A DNA stretch of 14,654 nucleotides. Source: Massilia sp. UBA2604. Lineage in GTDB: Bacteria > Pseudomonadota > Gammaproteobacteria > Burkholderiales > Burkholderiaceae_D. Below are positions 1 through 6,611 of this stretch, piece after piece; the first letter of the stretch is position 1, and each line of letters begins with the position of its first letter. Made by a program: the position numbers and the translations under genes. The DNA lies in contig DDKG01000025.1 in assembly GCA_002339265.1 (NCBI GenBank), forward strand, positions 1 to 14,654, given 5' to 3'. Below the pieces are notes generated by a model. That model was not told where the DNA came from. It saw only the letters and a list, made by a program, of their open reading frames with translations, and made no database searches.

Positions 1-1425
1 GTCGACCAGGAACTGGCCGGCATTCTCGGACAGCGCGCGCAGCTCGTCCAGCTCGGCGTCGAAGCCGCGCGCGAACACGCCGCCATCGCGCACCATCGCG
101 GCCGGCTCTTCCATCACGGCGCGCGTGAGCAGGTCGAGGCATTCGCCCGGCGTGGTGAGATCGTCGTGGATCTCGCGCAGCAGGCAGGTGTCGCCCGGGA
201 TGAAGCAGCGCGCCACCTGTTCGCGCACGATCGGCAACGCTTTCAATCCGTCCCGCAGGCTGGCCAGGTCGCGCGGCCGCGCGGTGAGCAGCGCGACGCG
301 CGTGGTGATGCGCTCGATGTCCGGCACTTGCGCCAGGGTGGGCGACAGCACGTCGTTGGCCTCGGCCTGGATCAGCGCCTCGATCGACTGGTGGCGACGG
401 CGCGCGACCGACTGGTCGCGGCGCGCATGGTGCAGCCAGTGGCGCAGCAGGCGCGAGCCCATCGCGGTGCGGCAGCCGTCCAGCAGCGAGAACAGCGTCG
501 GCGACTCCTGGCCGCGGATGGTCTCGGTGAGCTCCAGGTTGCGGCGGGTGGCGGCGTCCAGGCCGATGTATTCGTTTTCGGTTTCGCAGGCCAGGGTGCG
601 CACGTGCTGCAGGCCGCGGCCTTGGGTGGATTGCGCATAACGCAGCAGCGCGCCGGCCGCGCCGAATGCGGCGCCGAGGCCGTCGGCGCCGAAGCCGGTG
701 AGGGTGGCCACGCCCAGCTGCTCGAGCAGGGCGCCGTGGCCCTTGACCACGTCGAAATGCCATTCGGGGACGCGCTGGGTGTGGACGTTGTTGCTGTCGC
801 TCTCGAACATGTCGGCGCAATCGGCGCGCAGGATCTCGGCCGGCGCGATGCGTTCGAGTTCGTGCGCCAGGCGCTGTTCGACGGCGCGCGCGTCGCCCGA
901 GAATTCCATCAGGCGCAGGTTGCCGCTGGCCAGCGACAGCCAGGCCAGGCCGGCGGTGACGTTCTTGCGGTTATTGAGCAGGCATAGCGCCAGCAGCGGG
1001 CGTTCGGCCTTCTCGGGCAGCAGGTCGGAATCGGTGAGGGTGCCGGGAGTGACCACGCGCACCACCTTGCGTTCCACCGGGCCTTTCGACAGGGCCGGGT
1101 CGCCGATCTGCTCGCAGATGGCGCAGGATTCGCCCAGCTTGACCAGCTTGGCCAGGTAGCCGTCCAGCGAGTGGAAGGGCACGCCGGCCATCTTGATCGG
1201 CTGGTCGCCCGACTTGCCGCGCGCGGTCAGCGTGATGCCGAGCACGCGCGAGGCTTTCTCGGCGTCGTCGAAGAACAGCTCGTAGAAGTCGCCCATGCGG
1301 TAGAACACCAGCATGGTGGGGTAGTCGGCCTTGATGCGCAGGTATTGCTGCATCATGGGAGTGTGCTTTTCCGTCGCGCTGTTCTTGATGGCGGCGGCGT
1401 TGATTTCTTTGGGGGCGGTGGTCAT
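1..1425 (-). CDS. mutS: DNA mismatch repair protein MutS, N-terminal part (cut by window edge)
   Basis: MutS recognises mismatched or looped-out bases and recruits MutL to start methyl- or nick-directed repair in the cytoplasm. The visible 475 residues cover the mismatch-recognition, connector and the first part of the lever/core domains; the ATPase domain lies beyond the left edge. After a variable tail of about 20 residues comes [16 protein letters not shown] and then [11 protein letters not shown]. Phe47 and Glu49 correspond to the Phe-x-Glu pair (Phe36/Glu38 in E. coli) that stacks on and bonds the mispaired base. Also visible are VVTPGTLTD and, near residue 315-330, [17 protein letters not shown], both typical of the family. 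The ATG at 1425 has no strong Shine-Dalgarno sequence; a start at Met24 is possible but would shorten the usual N-terminus. The family is about 850-880 aa, so roughly half is present. The reading frame is open to base 1 with no break. Confidence 0.97.
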   Translation of the reverse strand, partial: MTTAPKEINAAAIKNSATEKHTPMMQQYLRIKADYPTMLVFYRMGDFYELFFDDAEKASRVLGITLTARGKSGDQPIKMAGVPFHSLDGYLAKLVKLGESCAICEQIGDPALSKGPVERKVVRVVTPGTLTDSDLLPEKAERPLLALCLLNNRKNVTAGLAWLSLASGNLRLMEFSGDARAVEQRLAHELERIAPAEILRADCADMFESDSNNVHTQRVPEWHFDVVKGHGALLEQLGVATLTGFGADGLGAAFGAAGALLRYAQSTQGRGLQHVRTLACETENEYIGLDAATRRNLELTETIRGQESPTLFSLLDGCRTAMGSRLLRHWLHHARRDQSVARRRHQSIEALIQAEANDVLSPTLAQVPDIERITTRVALLTARPRDLASLRDGLKALPIVREQVARCFIPGDTCLLREIHDDLTTPGECLDLLTRAVMEEPAAMVRDGGVFARGFDAELDELRALSENAGQFLVD

Positions 1426-1472
1426 GTCGTCTGAATCGGTACGGCTTGGCGCGTGAAAGGCCAGGACTTGAC

Positions 1473-1478
1473 ATTTTA
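1473..1478 (-). promoter_or_regulatory. Possible -10 element for mutS
   Basis: On the minus strand TAAAAT lies about 50 bases upstream of the mutS ATG, in the 153-base gap after proX. No good -35 hexamer sits 16-18 bases upstream; TTGCAG is 22 bases away. The call rests on the -10 match alone, and mutS could instead be read from another promoter. Confidence 0.25.
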
Positions 1479-1546
1479 ACCCGATCGACCTGGCAGTCCG
1501 CTGCAAAGATCGTCGTTGCTCTAGAGTTTTTGGTCCAGAACGACAA

Positions 1547-1566
1547 TGGCCGGCATAAGCCGGCCA
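1547..1566 (-). terminator. Hairpin after proX, probable proVWX terminator
   Basis: A perfect 8-bp inverted repeat, TGGCCGGC and GCCGGCCA with a 4-base loop, begins 13 bases after the proX stop. Read on the minus strand it is followed by TTGTCGTTCT, a modest T-rich tail rather than a clean T run. Stem and position fit an intrinsic terminator separating the transporter operon from mutS. The weak tail means some read-through into mutS is possible. Confidence 0.55.
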
Positions 1567-1578
1567 CCTTTTCAAAGA

Positions 1579-2628
1579 TTACTGTTTCGCTGCAGCCTTG
1601 GCCTGCGCGATCCAGCTATCGAACAGTTCCTGGTGGAACTTGATCCATCCCGCCGTATGGCGCGCAATCTCGGCCTGCGAGTTCTGCCCTTCACGCACCC
1701 GATCGTTCTGCGCATTGATGTCCGCAATCGGCAAGCGCATCACCTCGAACAGCTTGACCGCCGCCGGATTCTTCTCGGCCCAGGCGCGGTTCACGACGAA
1801 GCGCGTGGTGTTGACGGCGAATCCATAATCGCTGCCATCGGGCAGGCGGGTATTCTCGTTTTGCGGATTCGACGAACGCGGCACCTGCAGCCACACCACG
1901 TCCTTGCCCGGGATCAGCACGCTGCTCACCCAGTACGGCGTCCAGGTGTAGTACAGGATCGATTCGCCGCGCTTGTAGCGGCCGATCGTGTCGGCGATCA
2001 GCGCGGAATAGCTGCCCTGCACGTGCTTGACCGTCGGACGCAATTTATAGCCGTCCATATGGTGCTCGATCATCGCCTCGCAGCCCCAGCCCGGATCGCA
2101 GCCGGTCAGGTCGGCCTTGCCGTCGCCGTCATGGTCGAACAGCTTGGCGATGCCCGGATCGCGCAGCTGGTCGATATTGGTGATGTTGTACTTTTCGGCC
2201 GTGGCCTTGTCGATCAGGTAGCCCTGCGCGGCCGGGCCGGCATACTGGCCCACGCGCATCAGCTTGGCTTCGCCGCCGCCATTGTCGAAATAGTCGCTGT
2301 GCAGCGGGTCCCAGTGCACCGCGAGGAAGGTCGCGTCTCCGTTGCCGACTGCGATGTGCGCGGTCGGATAGGCGATTTCCTTGGCCGGCTGGGTTTCATA
2401 GCCCAGCTGTTCCAGGGCGCGATTGGCCAGCATGGTCTGGAAGGTCTCCTCGGCCAGCGGGCCTTGCAGGGCCTGCACCTTGATGCCCTTGCCGGGCAGG
2501 TCGGCATCCGGCGCTTGCGCCGCCGCGATGCCGGTCGTGAGGGCCAGGCCGGCAAGCGCCAGGGCCGAGATCCAGCGGAAGCTGCGCTGCGTTTTATAGG
2601 TCGCGTTGAAATGTTCAGATTGACGCAT
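1579..2628 (-). CDS. proX: Glycine betaine/proline betaine ABC transporter, periplasmic substrate-binding protein ProX
   Basis: ProX captures glycine betaine and proline betaine in the periplasm and delivers them to the ProW/ProV importer, letting cells gather compatible solutes under osmotic stress. The 349-aa product has a signal peptide (basic start, hydrophobic stretch about 20-35, likely cleavage after Ala-Gln-Ala39). The three aromatic-box tryptophans of E. coli ProX (65, 140, 188 in the mature protein) are matched by Trp106 in VHWDPLH, Trp181 in GCDPGWGCE and Trp229 in YYTWTPYW, with a constant offset of 41. Cys177 and Cys183 flank the middle one and probably form the disulphide seen in ProX. 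A DHDGDGKAD loop precedes it. The C-terminal part (AWAEKNPAAVKLFEVMRLPIADINAQN) is very close to enterobacterial ProX. The ATG at 2628 has AGAAAGGA just upstream; longer in-frame extensions run into proW and lack such a site. It is the last gene of the operon. Confidence 0.97.
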   Translation of the reverse strand: MRQSEHFNATYKTQRSFRWISALALAGLALTTGIAAAQAPDADLPGKGIKVQALQGPLAEETFQTMLANRALEQLGYETQPAKEIAYPTAHIAVGNGDATFLAVHWDPLHSDYFDNGGGEAKLMRVGQYAGPAAQGYLIDKATAEKYNITNIDQLRDPGIAKLFDHDGDGKADLTGCDPGWGCEAMIEHHMDGYKLRPTVKHVQGSYSALIADTIGRYKRGESILYYTWTPYWVSSVLIPGKDVVWLQVPRSSNPQNENTRLPDGSDYGFAVNTTRFVVNRAWAEKNPAAVKLFEVMRLPIADINAQNDRVREGQNSQAEIARHTAGWIKFHQELFDSWIAQAKAAAKQ

Positions 2629-2645
2629 CGGTATCCTTTCTAATC

Positions 2646-3788
2646 TTATTTTGCGGTGGCTGGCGTGGCGGCGGCGGTATCGGCGCGTTCGGAGCCGATC
2701 CGGCGCAGGACGAAGCCGACCGGACCCGACTGGTACCAGTGGCGCACGCCGCGGCGCGGCTGGCCCATGGCCTGGGTCAGGCGGTCCAGCATGATGGCCA
2801 GCAGGACGATGCCCAGGCCGCCGACGGTGGCCAGGCCCATGTCCAGGCGACCAATACCGCGGAGCACCATCTGGCCCAGGCCGCCAACCGCGATCATCGA
2901 GGCGATCACCACCATCGACAGCGACAGCATCAGCGACTGGTTGATGCCGGCCATGATCGACGGCATGGCCAGCGGCAGTTGCACGCGGGTCAAGAGCTGC
3001 CATGGCGAGGCGCCGTAGGCGCGCGCCGCTTCGATCAGGTCCGGACGCACCTGGCGAATGCCCAGGTTGGTCAGGCGCACCAGCGGCGGCAGGGCGAAGA
3101 TGATGGTGACGATCACGCCCGGCGCATTGCCGATACCGAACAGCATGACCACCGGCACCAGGTAGACGAAGGCAGGGGTCGTCTGCATGGCGTCGAGCAC
3201 CGGGCGCATGATGTTTTGCGCGCGGTCACTGCTGGCCAGGAAGATCCCCAAGGGCAAGCCGATGGCCAGACAGAATGCAAGCGAGGTCAGCACCAGCGAC
3301 AGGGTGACCATCGCTTCCGGCCACACGCCCAGCATGGCGACTGCCGCCAGCGCCAGCACGGTGCCGACTGCCAGCGTGCGGGTGGTGAACTGCCATGCCA
3401 GCAGGCCGATGATGGCGATCAGGACCAGCGAAGGAATGGCCAGCAAGAGCTGGCTGGAACCGGTCAGCGTCGCGTCGATCGGCGTACGCACGGCCTGGAA
3501 GAAGGGGCGGAAATTCTCGACCACCCAGCCCAGGCCATCGTTGATCCAGGATTGCAGCGGCAGCGCGCCATCGAGGACGTGCGCGAGGTCGAAACCGGCG
3601 GCGTGTTCGGGCGTGACGCCCGGGCCTGCTGCGTCGAGCCAGGAGGTGTCGCTTGGCGGCGCCGGCAGCCACGGATTGGTTTGGGCGGCCTGTTCTGCGG
3701 CCGGTTGCGCTGCTGCGGCGGCTTGCGCCGCTGCCGGCTGTACCGCGGCCGGCTGGACTGCCGTGATGGTGTTGTCGCTCATGCTCAT
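2646..3788 (-). CDS. proW: Glycine betaine/proline betaine ABC transporter, permease ProW
   Basis: This is the inner-membrane channel subunit of the ProU importer. The 380-aa protein begins with a cytoplasmic tail of about 60 residues rich in Ala, Gln and Pro, then [26 protein letters not shown] and several membrane segments. The block [43 protein letters not shown], the EAA loop ([30 protein letters not shown]) that docks onto the ATPase, and [31 protein letters not shown] closely match E. coli ProW (about 354 aa). The ATG at 3788 has AAAGGA six bases upstream and overlaps the proV stop as ATGA, implying translational coupling. A second ATG two codons later is less well placed. It ends 17 bases before proX. 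Confidence 0.97.
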   Translation of the reverse strand: MSMSDNTITAVQPAAVQPAAAQAAAAAQPAAEQAAQTNPWLPAPPSDTSWLDAAGPGVTPEHAAGFDLAHVLDGALPLQSWINDGLGWVVENFRPFFQAVRTPIDATLTGSSQLLLAIPSLVLIAIIGLLAWQFTTRTLAVGTVLALAAVAMLGVWPEAMVTLSLVLTSLAFCLAIGLPLGIFLASSDRAQNIMRPVLDAMQTTPAFVYLVPVVMLFGIGNAPGVIVTIIFALPPLVRLTNLGIRQVRPDLIEAARAYGASPWQLLTRVQLPLAMPSIMAGINQSLMLSLSMVVIASMIAVGGLGQMVLRGIGRLDMGLATVGGLGIVLLAIMLDRLTQAMGQPRRGVRHWYQSGPVGFVLRRIGSERADTAAATPATAK

Positions 3789-5020
3789 GCTTGTCCTTTC
3801 TGAATCTGTGTCTCCGGGATGGCGGGCGTGTCCGGGTCGAGGAATTTCAGCAAGGTGGTCTTGCTGATCGCGCCGCACAGGCGTCCGTCATCGCCCACCA
3901 CCGGCACCGCGTACGGCAGCTGCGCCACCTGGCCGAACAGGCCGGCGACCGGCTCGTCCGCCTTGATGGTATGCACGTCCGGCAGGAAGGCATGCGCCAG
4001 GCCCAGCGGGCCGGTATGGCCGTCGAGCGCGGTGCGCAGCGAATCGACCGATACCAGGCCGAGGAATTCGCGCTGCGGATTGACGACGTAGGCATAGGTA
4101 CGATCCTGCTCTTCCAGCATCGACAGCGCCGCGCGCGAACCGCGGGTCGGCGATTCCGACACCACGATCTGGCTCTTGCGGGCGATGTCGCTGGCCTTGA
4201 AGACCGCCGCCGCATCGACGCCGCGCACGAAGCTGCGCACGTAGTCATTGGCCGGCTTGCGCAGGATCTCTTCGGGCGTGCCGACCTGAACCACGTTGCC
4301 GTCCTTCATGATGGCGATCCGGTCGCCGATGCGCATCGCTTCGTCGAGGTCGTGCGAAATGAAGACGATGGTGCGGCGCTTGATCTGCTGCAGGCGCAGC
4401 AGTTCGGATTGCATCTCGGTGCGCATGATCGGGTCGAGCGCCGAAAACGCTTCGTCCATCAGCAGGATCGAAGGATCGCTGGCCAGCGCGCGGGCCAGGC
4501 CCACGCGCTGCTGCATGCCGCCCGACAGTTCGTCGGGATAGCTGCCGGCATAGGCCGCGAGCCCGACCTGTTCCAGCGCCTGCCGGGCCTGCTCATGGCG
4601 CTCGGCCTTCGGAATGCCGGCCAGTTCCATGCCGAAAGCGGTGTTGTCGAGCACGGTGATGTGCGGCAGCAGCGCGAACGACTGGAACACCATGCTGATG
4701 TCCTTGCGGCGCAGTGCGCGCAATTCGGCGTCCGGCAGCGTGTTGATGTCGTTGCCGTCGACCAGGATGCGGCCGTCGGTGGGCTCGACCAGGCGGTTCA
4801 GCATGCGCACCAGCGTCGACTTGCCCGAACCGGACAGGCCCATGATGACGAAGATTTCGCCCGCTTCGATGGTGAAGGTGGCGTCGAACACGCCGATCGT
4901 GCAGCCGGTCCTGGCCAGGATGTCTTGCTTGTCGGCGCCCTGGCGAACGAGCGCCAGCGCCTCGTCGGGCTTGTCGCCGTACACCTTGAAGACATGGTCG
5001 ATGATGATTTGTTTTGCCAC
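3785..5020 (-). CDS. proV: Glycine betaine/proline betaine ABC transporter, ATP-binding subunit ProV
   Basis: ProV is the cytoplasmic ATPase that drives betaine uptake through ProW. In 411 residues it has Walker [10 protein letters not shown] (61-69), Q-loop Gln113, signature LSGGMQQRV (165-173), Walker [13 protein letters not shown] (185-196) and the switch histidine His223 (FISHD). The C-terminal third (about 280-400) is a pair of CBS-type repeats, which in this transporter class sense ionic strength. The insertion [24 protein letters not shown] near the N-terminus is typical of ProV. The start is taken as the GTG at 5020 because AAGGAGAA lies seven bases upstream and the N-terminus ([15 protein letters not shown]) then matches the family; the open frame reaches 5227 but that part does not look like protein. 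First gene of the operon, coupled to proW by a 4-base overlap. E. coli ProV is about 400 aa. Confidence 0.97.
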   Translation of the reverse strand: MAKQIIIDHVFKVYGDKPDEALALVRQGADKQDILARTGCTIGVFDATFTIEAGEIFVIMGLSGSGKSTLVRMLNRLVEPTDGRILVDGNDINTLPDAELRALRRKDISMVFQSFALLPHITVLDNTAFGMELAGIPKAERHEQARQALEQVGLAAYAGSYPDELSGGMQQRVGLARALASDPSILLMDEAFSALDPIMRTEMQSELLRLQQIKRRTIVFISHDLDEAMRIGDRIAIMKDGNVVQVGTPEEILRKPANDYVRSFVRGVDAAAVFKASDIARKSQIVVSESPTRGSRAALSMLEEQDRTYAYVVNPQREFLGLVSVDSLRTALDGHTGPLGLAHAFLPDVHTIKADEPVAGLFGQVAQLPYAVPVVGDDGRLCGAISKTTLLKFLDPDTPAIPETQIQKGQA

Positions 5021-5310
5021 GTTGTCGTTCTCCTTCGATTTGGCGATGGATGTCAATCCTGCAACCGTTGGGCATCGGCGGGAAACCGGAGGCCTCGAAC
5101 CGCAAGCAATGCAAACGGCAGGGACACGCAGGCGACGAAAAGGAGTGGACTCGCTCTCCGGGCGGGCTGGGTGCCGATAGCAGGTGTTTGCGTCAGGTAA
5201 AAGAGGCGAATACGGGCTCTTACCCACGCTGGCGCTGCGCAGAGCGCAGGGCCGGAATGCTCGACAAGAACTGCGTCGAACGGTGTCGTGATATGGGCGC
5301 TGGGGCCCAA

Positions 5311-5341
5311 GAAAGTACTTTCCACTTAATGGTGGAAGTAC
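5311..5341 (-). repeat. Overlapping palindromes in the proV leader
   Basis: A perfect 12-bp palindrome GAAAGTACTTTC (5311-5322) overlaps a second inverted repeat, GTACTTTCCAC (5315-5325) and GTGGAAGTAC (5332-5341), with a 6-base loop and one bulged base. As RNA on the minus strand it would form a hairpin followed by TTTCTT, about 40-70 nt after the predicted start. It may be an operator for a dimeric regulator, an RNA control hairpin, or a weak attenuator; the sequence alone does not decide. Confidence 0.5.
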
Positions 5342-5387
5342 GGTAATGCAGGGTGTTGCTTACGCTAACTATTGTGAATCGACATCT

Positions 5388-5416
5388 ATTGTAGCAGCTC
5401 TGTAAAGATAAGTCAA
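5388..5416 (-). promoter_or_regulatory. Sigma-70-type promoter for proVWX
   Basis: On the minus strand TTGACT (5411-5416) and TACAAT (5388-5393) are separated by exactly 17 bases, each one mismatch from consensus. The surrounding DNA is AT-rich compared with the rest of the window, with an A/T stretch just upstream (AATAAATAAAT, near 5420-5430) like an UP element. Predicted transcription start is near 5381. This is the best promoter match I found in the intergenic regions examined. Confidence 0.75.
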
Positions 5417-5474
5417 TCTGATTTATTTATTCGGAGCCAGATGTGCGGATGGCGAACGCGCGCCGCGGGTGCGG

Positions 5475-6335
5475 TCAGCGCTTGCTGTCGCTGCGCCAGA
5501 CGCCGGGTGGCGCGCCGACGAGGTTGCGGAAGGTGCGCCCGAAATGGACGGTGTCGGCGAAGCCGGTAGCTTGCGCCACGTCGGCCAGGGAGGAATCCGA
5601 GTTGACCAGCATGGCTTGCGCGCGCCGGATGCGGGCGGCGAGCTGCCACTGGTAGGGGGCGAGTCCGGTCGAGGTCTTGAATGCGCGGCTGAAATGCGCT
5701 TGCGACAAATTGACCTGCGCCGCCAGGGTCTCCAGCTCGATGCGGTACGGAAAATTCGCTTCCATATACTCGGTGACGCGCCGCAACTGCCATGGTGCGA
5801 GTCCGCCAGTCTTGAATGGCGTGATGTGTGGCGGCGCGAACAGCTGGGACGACACGGCGGTGATGATGCCGTCGCCATACAGATGCATCGACGGGTCGGG
5901 ATTGTGGACTGCCTCGGACAGCAGCTTGGTCAGATGCCAGATCCGGTCATTGGAAAAGCGCAGCCTGGGCGCCTCGGCCTTGCCCGGATCCAGTTTTATT
6001 TTCAGGCGTTCGCTCAGGACGTCGAGGTCGAACACGAGTACGGCGTCGACGACGCGCCGCGCGTGTTTCGTATGGCCCCAGATGTCCATCCCGGCCGGCG
6101 CGAAATACATATGCCGCGGCACGTGTTCGACCGGGCAGGGGCGATCCGGATGAAGGCGCGGCTCGCATGCACCCCCGTGCTCTTCCAGCACCACGCTGAG
6201 GCGCGGATGGTCGCGATGCGGCAGGATGCTCGTGCCTTCACCGTCGCAGTCGTAGCCGGTGACGACGAGCTCGACGCCACTCCACGCGCGCCGTGCCTGC
6301 GACATGTCGACGATGTTGTGGGGAAGCGGGGGCAT
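5475..6335 (-). CDS. AraC-family transcriptional regulator
   Basis: A 286-aa protein with an N-terminal cupin-like sensing half (HRDHPRLSVVL ... HMYFAPAGMDIWG ... AVLVFDLD, about 20-115) and a C-terminal AraC/XylS DNA-binding domain. The two helix-turn-helix units are visible: IELETLAAQVNLSQAHFSRAFK (about 199-220) and LADVAQATGFADTVHFGRTF (about 250-269), the second followed by the usual GxxPxxWR end (GAPPGVWR). The ligand cannot be named. It lies upstream of proVWX on the same strand and divergent from the kef-type antiporter gene, so either could be a target. The start is uncertain. ATG 6335 has no ribosome-binding site. TTG at 6341 lies too far from the only good one. AGGAG ends six bases before an in-frame ATT at 6353, just after an in-frame stop. 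The coordinates use the ATG. Confidence 0.9.
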   Translation of the reverse strand: MPPLPHNIVDMSQARRAWSGVELVVTGYDCDGEGTSILPHRDHPRLSVVLEEHGGACEPRLHPDRPCPVEHVPRHMYFAPAGMDIWGHTKHARRVVDAVLVFDLDVLSERLKIKLDPGKAEAPRLRFSNDRIWHLTKLLSEAVHNPDPSMHLYGDGIITAVSSQLFAPPHITPFKTGGLAPWQLRRVTEYMEANFPYRIELETLAAQVNLSQAHFSRAFKTSTGLAPYQWQLAARIRRAQAMLVNSDSSLADVAQATGFADTVHFGRTFRNLVGAPPGVWRSDSKR

Positions 6336-6374
6336 GACCAATGGGGCGTGAATAATGTTCTCCTAAGACTGGCA

Positions 6375-6389
6375 GCGCCGATTCGGCGC
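6375..6389. repeat. 15-bp palindrome upstream of the araC-type gene
   Basis: GCGCCGATTCGGCGC is a perfect 7+1+7 palindrome in the divergent intergenic region, just before the direct repeats. A related palindromic core, GCGCCGATATCGG, occurs at about 6429-6441. Either could be a binding site for a dimer. Read toward the regulator gene it would form a stem in the 5' end of that mRNA. Confidence 0.4.
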
Positions 6390-6390
6390 A

Positions 6391-6422
6391 GCAGGAATGA
6401 ACTATCGACAGCAGGATTGAAC
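6391..6422 (+). promoter_or_regulatory. 12-bp direct repeat, candidate AraC-family operator
   Basis: GCAGGAATGAAC (6391-6402) and GCAGGATTGAAC (6411-6422) differ at one base and are 20 bases apart start to start, about two helical turns. AraC-family proteins commonly bind such direct half-sites spaced about 20-21 bp, with the second touching the -35 element. Here the second copy ends one base before the proposed -35 of the kef-type gene. It lies between the divergent regulator and antiporter genes. Confidence 0.5.
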
Positions 6423-6423
6423 A

Positions 6424-6452
6424 TTGTCGCGCCGATATCGGATTGGTATCGT
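6424..6452 (+). promoter_or_regulatory. Possible promoter for the kef-type gene
   Basis: TTGTCG (6424-6429) and TATCGT (6447-6452) have 17-base spacing, each with four of six consensus positions. A weak promoter with an activator site adjoining its -35 would suit control by the divergent regulator. The leader to the ATG would be about 155 nt. Confidence 0.35.
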
Positions 6453-6611
6453 TCTGTCTCCGACGCCTGGGCGCCAGGACGATTCTGCTGGCCGCGCGTC
6501 GTGCGCGCTAGTACCGTTCCCGGACACGCTGTGTTGCGGAACCAGGAACGCTGAAGCGCGCCATCGCGCCTGGCGCGACAACACTGAGATCGATATGAGC
6601 GAGGAGATTTG

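Larger units (their letters stand above)
5021..5474 (-). promoter_or_regulatory. 454-base gene-free region: proVWX promoter and long structured leader
   Basis: This gap between the regulator gene and proV holds the proVWX promoter, a hairpin about 40-65 nt into the predicted transcript, a smaller inverted repeat (GCGCT/AGCGC) at about 5230-5245, and the proV ribosome-binding site. If transcription starts near 5381 the leader is about 360 nt. I recognise no known riboswitch consensus. A 90-codon frame starting with GTG at 5325 spans most of the leader but has no ribosome-binding site and no familiar sequence. No clear terminator follows the upstream regulator gene, so read-through from it is possible. 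Confidence 0.5.

Noticed and set aside
1468..1496. Perfect TTGACA on the plus strand upstream of mutS.
   Set aside because: There is no -10 at 16-18 bases and no plus-strand gene downstream; it would run antisense into proX.
2646..3878. Longer open frames upstream of the chosen starts of proX, proW, proV and the two-domain gene.
   Set aside because: The extra residues do not match family N-termini, overlap the preceding gene, and lack ribosome-binding sites, which instead sit at the chosen starts.
5034..5056. TTGACA on the minus strand just before proV (5051-5056), as a second promoter.
   Set aside because: At 17-base spacing the -10 position reads GGAGAA, which is the ribosome-binding site, and a start there would leave almost no leader.
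5053..5325. 90-codon minus-strand GTG frame in the proV leader.
   Set aside because: No ribosome-binding site, no recognisable domain, and the GTG lies in the loop-side arm of a hairpin. More likely untranslated leader.
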